Assembly (NCBI GenBank): GCA_002633005.1
Contig: NMRA01000028.1
Location: 1,460,753-1,524,752 of the forward strand
Origin: Phoronis australis
Lineage: Eukaryota; Phoronida; Phoronidae
Length of the DNA: 64,000 nt
Reading direction: 5' to 3'
Shown: in pieces, positions 1 through 9,897 of the stretch
Layout: the number at the start of each line of letters is the position of its first letter
Position numbering within the stretch: the first letter of the stretch is position 1
Notes under the pieces: model-generated
Databases searched by the model: none
Seen by the model: the letters and a program-made list of their open reading frames with translations, nothing else
Told to the model about the DNA's origin: nothing
Position numbers and translations under genes: made by a program

Positions 1-2094
1 AGAACACAGAATGAGTCTTGTCAGTCAAAAGATATCACTAAAATATATACATTTTATAATTTTCAGCCCTGTTTGTGTTGTTTTATTTTACTGTTGATTT
101 TAAATTTTCTTTAAAGAAATGGGCGGGATTTCTGAGGAAACCTCGTTACATATGGTTGCAGTCGTGTGAGCACCCATAATGCATTAGTCAGCTGTCACTC
201 ACTATGGCGGCCATTTTAGGTGGTGGTTCACCACCAAAAATAAAAATTAAAGCTAAAAAACTCATATTAAATTCTTTTATGTTTGAAAATATTTGGAATT
301 GTATTGAATTACCATTATTTGGGCGAAGTTTCGACTGAACTAACTTGAATAAAACTCCTCTTTCTGAAGTTTTGACGTCAAATAAATGGAAAGAGTATCT
401 TTAATTGTAGGTAAACTTGGTTGTATAGCTTATTTAGACAGTTTTTTTTCAGTGGAAATCTTAACAGCAGGGCTTCACGCTTAACAAAATGTCAACTCGC
501 TAAATGCATCCTGGCAAAATTCCCAAGCCATGAAACAGGAACAGAGGTCACCAAAACAAAGAAACCTTATACAGGAGTTGCAAAAGTCTTGGCCTATACA
601 AACGGGGTATATTTGGCAAGAGCAAAAATGAAATAAACGAGATACCTGACGTGAAAAACCAACAAACTGTGCACCCGAGATGAACCAGAACAGAAAATTA
701 GGGGTGTCACGCACACTTGTTAATTACCAATTTCTGCCTCTTGGACCCAATATCCTATGCAATCTCCCCTCCTGATGCAGAAGCAGACGGTCCATTGGCC
801 AAAACCATCACCAACTAAGGCCTCCCTTGAAATGTTGTTTGTTTGGCCTTGCCCTACATAACTGCCCTGAGGAGCGGAGGTTAACAGAAAAGACATTCTA
901 TTTTTGTCCCTTTTCATATTTAGGAGCACTGAGTTTTGTTGTTGTTACAATCGAAAAAAATCTTTTTTCAGATAAAATATTTTGAGTCGCACAAATATTT
1001 TACAATTAATCACATGAAGGGAAACAAAACTACTTTCATTAATTATGTACAAGTGTCTAGGTCGTAGGCTGGGTAGTCTATATTAAAAGCTAACTGAACA
1101 GCTATAAACATGTCACAGTCACATGTGTTCCATTCTTCTGAAATTCATTATCATCATTTTAGGACTACCCTAAAAGTGTCCCAATTTGACAGTTAAAAAT
1201 GTATTATTTTGCTCTCAAGGGGCATTCTAAATTCAAGATCAATGAAAGACTGCAAATTTACCGGTGTCCAAAATATGGGTATGCATTTTAGAGCTTGTTG
1301 ATGCAAATTGCAAACCCTAGTGTCCTCTATTTGAGAAATATGATGAACAATGGTCATCAACTGTTTCAAAGTGGAAAATGTTTACCACAGTTTGTATTTG
1401 TTGCATGCGCTCAGTTGAGGTACGTTTTTCAATTTTCATTTTGTTCCTTTTACATTTCGTCATATAACTTCTGTTTCTGTCAATTTTCAATTTATAAGTT
1501 AGAATTTATATTTTTTGACTTTTACAATTACTGAAAGTTCTTAATAATCATTTATAATTATCCTGCCACATTCTTTTGTCAAAATAGTCATTTTTTCTTT
1601 GAAAATAAATCTCTAAAAAATTATACTCATTATCTTACTGTTAGTACTCAGGGAACCCTGAAAATTTTCATATACCCTCAAACAACAGAGTCAGAGCATC
1701 AAAGTCCCTTTCTACGACATTCCAAATTTTCATTTTTGTTGACCGATATCTATATTTGTTCAAGGAAAAGCCAAAAATTTCTGGCAGTTGCCCTTGACCA
1801 TTAATAAATAAATGTGCAAAATTTTATGCGAATCGACCCACACACAAAAGTGAAACTGATATTCAAACTGCTGACAGTGTTCAGTGAAAATCGAAAGACC
1901 TGAGAATGGCTGATAAATACTTGCCAGATATTGATATCAATTTAAGTCGTACAAAACAAGTTCAAGATTGGACGCTTCAATAACAGGTTGTGTCATATGT
2001 GTGTGTGTGTGTGTGCGCGTAGCACACTTTTGTCAAGTCGTGTTTTGTTCAAGACCTTGACTGAAACTGATGCAAATGTGTTTTTCTCTTTTAA
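1..2094. other. No supported gene; AT-rich flank
   Basis: No reading frame here looks like a conserved protein. The open frames of 60-80 codons have skewed composition and no recognisable motif. A motif matching a YY1-type site (ATGGCGGCCATTTT) is at about 204-217, next to a short GGTGGT/ACCACC hairpin. A (GT)n run lies at about 1998-2018. Nothing else is seen. Confidence 0.5.
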
Positions 2095-2465
2095 AAGGAT
2101 ATCAAACCCTGTTTTGATGATTTCCACCAACCCTCGTTCTGTCACCTGCTAACGCATATTTGGTGCCAATTTTCCAAGTTAAAGCCAGGAATCAATTAAA
2201 AACTAGCACTCCCTGTCATAGATTAGACATTATGGTCTTCAGTGGGTGATCTCACTGGTCTATTCCCACAGTTGCTGTGTAATCTGCTAAAAATGTAGGT
2301 CGCGTTTACTCGTTTAGCAGACTTCGAAAGAAGTTTTCCTCCTATCTTTTGAGGGTTGTCGAGGTTTACAGAGCATACCTGGGTAATTTTGTTTCAGAGA
2401 AGTGGATGGGAAAATCATTCTTAGTATAGATCTGTTAAGAGGCCGAAACCGGGTTTGGTATCCTT
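2095..2465 (+). mobile_element. Short inverted-repeat element (MITE-like), copy A
   Basis: About 370 bp bounded by imperfect inverted ends: AAGGATATCAAACCC on the left and GGGTTTGGTATCCTT on the right. The interior holds a block reading CTTTTGAGGGTTGTCGAGG. The same block, the same ends and another internal block (CCTCGTTCTGTCACC) recur in opposite orientation at 38466-38845. It has no coding capacity, so it is probably a non-autonomous DNA transposon. No target-site duplication was established. Confidence 0.6.
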
Positions 2466-3311
2466 GTTTGTAGTGAGGCGCAGCTTTTAAAATGAATTTG
2501 ATATTAGAAAGGAACCAACTATGCTCGCTTGCCCTACTAGTAATCTTAAAACTTCTGAGGAATCATCAGATAGTAAGGTGTTGTAAATTTAGTTCCTGCA
2601 ATATAGGTATCACTCTGACTACAATGAAGTCATAAATTACTACATCCATCATGCCTGATTCTAATCAAGTCAAACAAAACACTCATTGGTGTCCTACTCA
2701 ATCTCTGCTCTTGATGCCTGAGTCAGGTTACACACTTCCACTGTGGGCACCAGCAAATGGTCTAAACAACCCAACCACCCTTTGTCTGCTTGTGTTAGAG
2801 TGTTTAAATCATGTTTTCTCTTGTGGCTAAGGCATTGAACTGTGAATACACCCAGAATAATGGAAATCTGTAGGTGGAAGACCTAAATGACATGTTATAT
2901 ATAGTAATGGTAGTGATGACACTTCTTTACTGAAGACTAAGCTATTGCATAATTTCCTTCAGGGGGGGGGGGCTAGCAACCCCATAATCCAGTGATAATG
3001 GAAAAATCTAGAAACTTCATTGCTAATTAGAGAGTCTCTGTACATTTCTGAGTTTCAATAATTCAACTGCCCAACTTGAACTACCAAGTCGAAACAAAAG
3101 GTTAAATATAACATTTTTATAAGATTTCAGAGTCAGAACATAACATTTTTGTTTTGTTTTGTTTTGTTTTTCACTCCAGTATTGGTGACAACAGAAAATC
3201 TAACCAAACAAGTACTTACTTTGGAAAAAAATTGAGGAATTTTGAATTGTAAAGAAAAATTATGATTTTTTAGGTTTCCCGCCACATGATGTCATCAGTG
3301 GAAGGCATTGA

Positions 3312-3443
3312 CATGGGCGGCGCACGATAGGGGGCTGGGGGGCTATAGCCCCCACTTTTTTCAGTGCTGTAAAGCCCGTGGTGCACCACAGGGGGCTAGG
3401 AGGCTATAGCCCCTCCATTTTTTTCAGTGCTGCGCCGCCCATG
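3312..3443. mobile_element. 132-bp palindrome-ended mini-element made of two tandem units
   Basis: The ends are a perfect inverted repeat: CATGGGCGGCGCA at 3312-3324 and TGCGCCGCCCATG at 3431-3443. Between them are two tandem copies of a unit of about 57 bp. Each carries AGGGGGCT, CTATAGCCCC and TTTTTTCAGTGCTG. It looks like a very small non-autonomous element; the superfamily is unknown. Confidence 0.6.
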
Positions 3444-3468
3444 ATTGATCAGTTGACAATATACTGGT

Positions 3469-3723
3469 ATGAGCAGTGGCGCGGATAGTAGTGATTTTGT
3501 AAGTTTTGAAAAGTTAGAGAGCGAGCTTGACAAGCATTATGAAGACAGGTATGGAGATGTGAGTGAAGACGACACTCAAGCCATAGGTGAAACAGGTAAT
3601 GAGTTGGACTTCGTCATATCAGCAGACTTTGCTTGTTTGAGGCCGTATGAACTCGAGCCTCCCGCACCGGTATCTTTGACGAATGAAGTCAGATTAGAGC
3701 CACTGAGTCTGCAAACAGTCTGA
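3469..3723 (+). CDS. Acidic 84-aa reading frame, possible gene or exon fragment
   Basis: An ATG-to-TGA frame of 84 codons. Its amino-acid use is balanced and protein-like, unlike the surrounding frames: it is rich in Asp, Glu and Ser, with a run SEDD near residue 34. A motif LRPYELEPPAP lies at about residues 58-68. That motif recalls the [IV]xPYxFEP signature near the N-terminus of P2X7-C-terminal-like invertebrate proteins, but the resemblance is from memory and weak. It begins 26 bp after a mini-element and could be a captured or decayed fragment. No flanking exon was found. It could also be a chance frame. Confidence 0.3.
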   Translation: MSSGADSSDFVSFEKLESELDKHYEDRYGDVSEDDTQAIGETGNELDFVISADFACLRPYELEPPAPVSLTNEVRLEPLSLQTV

Positions 3724-3970
3724 TTTCAGACTGGTAATTAAAGCCATATTTATTGAATCACAGTATCACTTGTCAAGTAACTTGCGTCTTGAACTGTAAT
3801 TTATCTAAACACAGTTTTTAACCTGACTGCCAATTGAAGTCCAGTGAGTTACGAATAGCCAACACTGATTTCATTTCTTCGAATGGTAAATGGCTTTTAT
3901 TTCTGGTAAATGATATTCATTTCTTTGTTGTCTGTTCTGAAATTATGAAATCTATTTACCATACATACAT

Positions 3971-4004
3971 TAGGTCACGTGATGTGGTCAAAAAGATGGC
4001 GGAT
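3971..4004 (+). promoter_or_regulatory. E-box plus YY1-like motif pair
   Basis: A palindromic E-box TCACGTGA at 3975-3982 is followed about 10 bp later by AAGATGGCGG, a YY1-type site. Such pairs occur in TATA-less housekeeping promoters. No attached transcript was recognised, so a regulatory role is inferred only. Confidence 0.3.
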
Positions 4005-4284
4005 TGAACGGGATAAACGACTTGCAACATATTCCACGCCTCACTGAAATAGATGATATTTACATAGTATTTACCATTGTTATTCGTGGATTATTTCGGT
4101 CCATTGTCTGATTCCAGTCTCTGTGCCAGAACTCGAACTATTTGCGTGGCATCTACATCCTATTTTTGTATGTGGATACCGTGCCTTCTGGCAAAATTTT
4201 GAACAACAACAGACTGTTTGAAACTTAATGCAATCACATTCATTATCACAGTCACCATTTGATGGTGAGGCTCATACTCAACTT

Positions 4285-4455
4285 ACCGTAAACTTGCAGG
4301 TTAACACCCATGCCCGGGTAATCGCCAACCCCGGACTTTTTGCCAATTTTTCGGTATAAGCACCCACTTCTTGGGTAATCGCCCACCCCCCATCTCAGGG
4401 TTTCCCAATTTAAGCGCTGAGGGTGTTAACCCATGAGTTTTCGGTATGTGCCTGA
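4285..4455 (-). repeat. GGGTAATCGCC repeat block, reverse copy
   Basis: This block is the reverse complement of the one at 8120-8312. Shared parts include TAACACCCATGCCCGGGTAA at the outer edge and internal units with GGGTAATCGCC and AATTTAAGCGC. The outer edges of the two blocks (4285 and 8312) face each other as inverted termini about 4 kb apart. They could therefore be the ends of one foldback transposon or two separate insertions. A partial third copy lies at about 6028-6090, and a weak one at about 16825-16865 inside a MFSD6 intron. Confidence 0.6.
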
Positions 4456-5029
4456 CAACTGCATTCCCAGCAACGGTACAACACAATAAATTTTTTCCAT
4501 CAAATGCTCTTATACTTTGAAGAAACCTTCATCAAGACAACGATTCTACAATGGATCAAAGCACAATCATTCTACAAAATTGGCTGCACACAGCATAGCC
4601 CCTGAACTGACCGCTTGCTCCACCGTGTTCTGCAATTCCTATGTCTGACGCACGAACCTGTGCCATTTTTTTGGAGCTTTTGGAAATGCAAAAACTGAAA
4701 TATTGTCTGTCCGAGTGCTATTACTGCTTTATCCGCACATGCAACTTTTCGTAATACTCAGTTGAACTCGGTTTTTGAGATCAATATGGCTCGATTACGT
4801 CTGGTGTAGAAGAACACAATGCCAGAAACCAGATCCACTGATAACGTCAAACAATTTTTTTTTAATTTTTGCATTTATAAATTTTTGCATTTATTTCTTG
4901 ATTAAAAGTACACATATTGAAGAAGAAATACTTAAAATGTCATACCATAATTGTTCTTAACTGAATTCAAGCATTTATGGTCATGATGTGAAGGGTTTAA
5001 TGTAGTAAGGGATCAGTTTTTATGCACCC

Positions 5030-5290
5030 ACATATATGTGGGTGTGTATGTGGGTGCCTATTGTCATCATCTCTATCTGGGCGTCCACCATCTGCAGCTG
5101 TTTCTGCTAAACTCCTTGCAGGATCTTACTGAAATTTGCAGGTATGTTTCTATGCAGTTGACGACAGGTGATAACGAGTTTCGGACCAATCCTAGTACCT
5201 CTGTGTCCCCTAGTGGGAGTTTTAGTTTTTTACGTTTGCCTATCTTTGGAGTTCCTTGAAGAAATTTACAGACATGTTCCTGATTACAAG
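5030..5290 (+). repeat. Dispersed repeat with TAGTGGCAATTTTAG-type core
   Basis: This is one of at least five related stretches in the window (5030-5290, 19075-19330, 19690-19960, about 37330-37420 and 37650-37730). They share a block reading like CCCTAGTGGCAATTTTAG, followed by a T-rich stretch and a TGAAATTTGG-type segment. Two of them begin near a TGCACCC/TGTGGGTG hairpin. The 73-aa frame here is a by-product of the repeat. Confidence 0.5.
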
Positions 5291-6909
5291 GCCACGATTG
5301 ACATTAACTAAATGCAAGTAGTTGTGTATTACAGAGACGATGCCACCTTTTCAATCCGGACGAGTTTGACACATTCTGCACCATCTAATGGCCATTTTTG
5401 TGATACTAAGAACACCATAGAAGCATACCGTTTGCAGTGCAGTCAAATTAGAAAGTGTCTTAGGTAAAAGAAGAACTACTAGACAGTGAAAATGAATTGT
5501 TAGAAAAATATAAAATTAGTTAGTTGACAAAATGTACTAATGCACTAATATTTTAGAGAACATATTGGTACTGTTGCTTGTAACCGGCCACTGATGACTT
5601 AGTTGAAAGTCAAAAACCTGTGTGTCATTGTTAAAAACCTATCAAGTTGGGGAATTTAAGAAAAGTAAAGCATCTTAAGACGAACAAATATTAATAACCT
5701 TTTCTGAACAATGAAATGTCAATCGTACTGTTTCTACCCAGTCACTGTGTTCTAACGCAGATAGCTTTTGGGATTTGCGATTGATTTTTTACTGAAGGAG
5801 ATTAAATCACTTTTGTGTGTTGTGGTTTTGTACTTTTTGCTCTATTATTGAAATCTTGGTGGGGCATTAATGTTGTCTCGTTTAGTTAAATGTCAGTCTT
5901 AATTAAACTCAGTTGCACGGTTTGATAATAAGTCATTGGCATTTCAGAGGGTTTTGTGTCGATAGAGAAATGAGTTGAGCTATGATATGCGCAGTTTTTG
6001 CTAATTGTTAAAGTCATTTCAACTATGTTAGTATTAACTCGTGGGTTATCGCCCTGGGAGCTTAAATTGGGCAACCCTGAGACGGGTCAATCCAGGAGGA
6101 AAATCTAGCAAAATCTCGTGATTTGTATGACAATACACGGCAATATCTCAGAAGTTTTACCTGTTCTCGCCAAACACTCAAAAAACTTGGTCTACTGAAC
6201 TTGAATAAGCATCGGATATGAAAAAATTCAGACAGTCAAGGTAATTCAAAAACTAGAAAAACCTACATCGGTAACGACCAGGACGTTGTAGGCTTAATTT
6301 TAAGCACACATTGAATACAGCATGCAGATATTTTGAGTGTAGTAAATAGCAATTAGCATATGAGTTCCATTCACACTGAAGCACAGCCCACTAAAAACAC
6401 CCATACCGATTTATTAGCACAAACACTTTGTGTATTCACTGGTTATTTCTTGATCAATGCTTCCCTCTCCAACATGTCTATACACTATTGTTTGAAGTTG
6501 AACATTAATACGATAGTGATACATCGCCACAGAACAGGTCTAATATTTGCGAGGTGTACTCGTGAAACTTGTACGCGCGAATAATGTCACAATCTGATCG
6601 AGATTATTATTTCTCACCGCGGGTTTACCGACGTTACAAAAAATGCAAGGGTAGGGCGGATAAAAAACGAAATAACTGCTCTGCGGTCGCCACCAAGTTA
6701 GCATGGTAAGAAGGCATTCCTGAGTGCCCCAATGGGTCTTTGCTTGTACGGATTTTTGACATTTTTACTTGGCGAAATAAATTTCGCTAAGTATGTTGCT
6801 CTGTCACTAAGTTTTTTTTGTTTGTTCGCACGATACAGGTCGCAATTTTCGTCCGATCATCGCGAAATTTACACATTGTTTTGGAAGTACTGGAAGCCTA
6901 TTGTTTTTC

Positions 6910-7255
6910 GTCATAATCGGATCCAAGATGGCGGCTGTGGCGGCCATTTTGTTTTCATTTTAAGATTCAAAGGCATCTGGAGGCTAAAATTTTTTACGTA
7001 CAAGGCTAAGAATCAGCACAGTAAATGAACCGGAAGTGTGCTACAAGTATACCAGAAATTGTTAACTTCCGGTTAAAGATGGCGGAAATATAGGCGATCG
7101 CGCATGCGCACCTCGATTTTGGCCTAAAATCGTTTTCTCCTGTTGAGGGCGCATTATAAGGCCAATTCCTTCGATTTTTTTCAGATATTAGTTTTTTATG
7201 ATATGCTATTATATAAAGCCAAAAAAACGGAAGTTGCTTTCAAGATGGCGGATCT
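6910..7255 (+). promoter_or_regulatory. Cluster of YY1-, ETS- and NRF1-like motifs
   Basis: AAGATGGCGG occurs three times (about 6927, 7076 and 7244). Near them are ETS-type motifs (ACCGGAAGT at about 7029, CTTCCGGTT at 7064, ACGGAAGTT at 7225) and an NRF1-type GCGCATGCGCAC at about 7101-7112. The combination is typical of TATA-less promoters. It could serve the MFSD6-like gene 2.6 kb downstream, whose first exon is not identified. It also lies between the inverted blocks at 4285 and 8312, so it may be transposon-borne. Confidence 0.35.
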
Positions 7256-7679
7256 GGTGCATGTTGACCCATTTTCAGTCGTGCGATTTTAAACGGGAAG
7301 AGAAAAAGACGTGAGTTTTTGCATGTGGATTCTTTGCGATATACTCTTTCAGATGACCTGTAACAATTTTTTTCTCAGACTCGCCGTTTTAGAGTTATTT
7401 GACTTTGAAATTCATAAAAAAACGCAAAATTTCATTTTTTTCAAAAAATTTACGGAATGAGGCGATACCATCAGTTTAGATAGAGCTTTGAACGGGCTTT
7501 CAGAAGATGTTTTCTATTTTTCATTGGGATGTCTACTTTTCGAGTTATTTGAGATTTTCTGATAACGCTGTTCCTTTGTTGAGCGCTCTTGCTGCATTGA
7601 TGTTGGTTTAGCTTCTATTGAACTAGACTGTAGGCTATTTCTTATTGATTTATGACATCTAAGTTCGTCATATGAATGT

Positions 7680-7925
7680 TACGATGTTGTTCATCATCTC
7701 CACCACCATCATCATATTTATCATCGTCATCATCTCCAACGTCGCCTTTTCTTCACTTAATTTCGCCAAGTGTCGCTCAAGACTGTAGCCTATTTCTTAG
7801 TGATTTCTGACCTCTGCGTTCGTCATATGAATGATATCATAACTTGTATTGTCCATCATCGCCACCATCGTCGTCATAGCTGTCATCTTCGTCATCATCT
7901 CTGTCGTCGTCTTTTCTCGTCATCT
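7680..7925. repeat. Degenerate CAT/CGT trinucleotide-rich tract
   Basis: Two tracts of CATCAT, CACCAT and CGTCAT triplets (about 7690-7740 and 7855-7925) are separated by ordinary sequence. The flanking TTAATTTCGCCAAGT-type phrase occurs with each tract, so the whole unit of about 200 bp appears imperfectly duplicated. The 225-codon frame at 7770-8447 runs through this tract and the adjacent repeat block and is not considered a gene. Confidence 0.45.
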
Positions 7926-8119
7926 CTAACGTGGTTTTTTTGGTTAATTTCGCCAAGTTTCGCTCCTCGGAGCGCTTTCATTTTTTCTTTCACCAACGGC
8001 CGGAATACCGATGCAGCTGTAAGAGGGAATAGTTTTTTCCAAAATCACGTTGGATCACGTGACCTTAGACTATCGTGGTTCCAGGAATGGGAGTACATTC
8101 ATTTGGTTGGCTATGAACA

Positions 8120-8312
8120 TCAATTTATGCACCCAAAAGACCTCTGTGCTTGGGTTTTGGGCGATTACCCTAGAGGTGGGCGCTTAAATGAAAATTTGAA
8201 TAAAGTAGGGGATGGGCAATTACCCAAGCAATCAACGCTTAAACCGAAATTTGACAAAAATTCGGAGATGGATGATTACCCGGGCATGGGTGTTAACTTG
8301 CGAGTTTACAGT
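8120..8312 (+). repeat. GGGTAATCGCC repeat block, forward copy
   Basis: Forward-orientation partner of the block at 4285-4455. It contains repeated GGGCGATTACCC, GGGCAATTACCC and GATTACCCGGGCATGGG units about 55-65 bp apart, and ends near TTAACTTGCGAGTTTACAGT. Confidence 0.6.
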
Positions 8313-8865
8313 GATAACCACTCGGTACTGTTTGACAGATGTATAGTATACAGGATTTACAATGTGCTGTTATTTGAAATAATTAGCAGACTTCTGTTTC
8401 TCTCAGTAGCTTGCTTCACTTTTCGTGAGGCAGATAATAAATGCTAAAAATATCTAGTCTGGGATTGTATCTAAAATTTGGGACCCTGAAAGCCAAAATT
8501 AAATTTTCTAGATTCTGAAGATTGGGACATGGTTAATTTTAACGTTCATCGTACTAGACAGTGCATCTTACGTCAACATTAAGTATGGGATAAAACGATT
8601 GAAAATAGCTCACAATGCATAATTTGTCTTTCTGGTAGTCCTTGAATTTGGGACAACCAGTATTGCCTATTTTCTAAAATTTGGTGCAAGCAATGACGTT
8701 GAGCAAAAAAGAATTTGTTTTCCACTGTCCCAAATGGGAGAGTTTTTACCGTATTTGTTGCCAGTGATAGTAAGCCTTACCCGTTTGGTGACAGAGCAAT
8801 AGCAGACATGATCTCTGTCCTTTTTACTTGGAGGATCATCAAATACGGTTGAGTAAGCGTTTGTT

Positions 8866-9280
8866 GAAATTGTAAATTGAAAACACCGAAGTGTGTTTAA
8901 CCAGTTGTGTGTGCTAGAGAGCTTACTGCCAAGTTTGAGCAAGTGTCCGTTAACATTGTAAACAGAAAACGCCGAGGTGTGTTTAACCAGTTGTGCGTTC
9001 TAGAGAGCCTGCTGACAAGTTTGAGCAAGTGTTCATTACATTATGAACTGAACACAATGAGGTGTGTTTAACCATATTGTGTGTACTAGAGAGCCTGCTG
9101 CCAAGTTTGAGCAAGTGTCTGTTAACATTGTAAACAGAAAACACCGAGGTGTGTTTCACCAGTTGTGTGTGCTAGAAAGCGTACTGCCAAATTTGGGCAA
9201 GTGTCTCTTAACATTGTAAATGCAACACACAGGTTTTTTAACCATATTGTGTGTGCTTGAGAGCCTGCTGTCAAATTATT
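8866..9280 (+). repeat. Tandem array, unit about 86 bp, nearly five copies
   Basis: The landmark GTGTGTTTAACCA (with variants) recurs at 8891, 8977, 9062, 9149 and about 9233, a spacing of 84-87 bp. Each unit also carries CTAGAGAGC, GCCAAGTTTGAGCAAGTG and TTAACATTGTAAACAGAAAA segments. One isolated copy in reverse orientation is found at about 22790-22880. Confidence 0.85.
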
Positions 9281-9697
9281 CCAAAATGGTTGTTGATCTA
9301 CAATATTCGATTTTCACTTATGTTAGTAGATTATTTCCATAAATATGCTGGACTCTTAGCAATAGGTCTGTCGGGCTGTTCAATGGTGGGCCCAATTGGT
9401 CAAAGATGCTGTCATTTATGACATTGTGCCAAGAAATGCATACATGACTTTATGAGGTCCGATCCTTAAAATTTATTTTTAGTGATATAACTATGACTAA
9501 GACTCTTCTTGAAACAAGCTGCTGATAACTACAGCACTATGATATGTCACATTTGGTTACTAAATCACTATTTGCGTATAGGACAAAAAGTTGTTATACA
9601 CTGAAATTCGAAAATCTTCTGAATGACTACAGAAGATTTCACAGTTAGTAATAGATAATTTGACCGACCAGAATTTTTTTATAAAATGACACTGATG

Positions 9698-9897
9698 AGG
9701 TAGCTGACAAATAGGGCCATATGTTGGTCACTACTAATGTATACCAGAGGTAGCTGACAAATAGGGCCACATGTTGGTCACTACTAATGTATACCAGAGG
9801 TAGCTGACAAATAGGGCCACATGTTGGTCACTACTAATGTATACCAGAGGTAGCTGACAAGTAGGGCCATATGTTGGTCACTACTAATGTATACCAG
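9698..9897 (+). repeat. 50-bp satellite, four near-identical copies
   Basis: TAGCTGACAAATAGGGCCA starts at 9701, 9751, 9801 and 9851, exactly 50 bp apart. The fourth copy has one substitution in this block (AAGTAGGG for AAATAGGG). Each copy contains CTACTAATGTATACCAG. The last copy ends about 30 bp before the first recognised MFSD6 coding block. Its ATG at 9887 is in frame with that block. The very low divergence means recent expansion. Confidence 0.92.

Noticed and set aside
7770-8447. 225-codon frame
   Set aside because: It crosses a CAT/CGT trinucleotide tract and a dispersed repeat block; it has no domain and its composition changes along its length.
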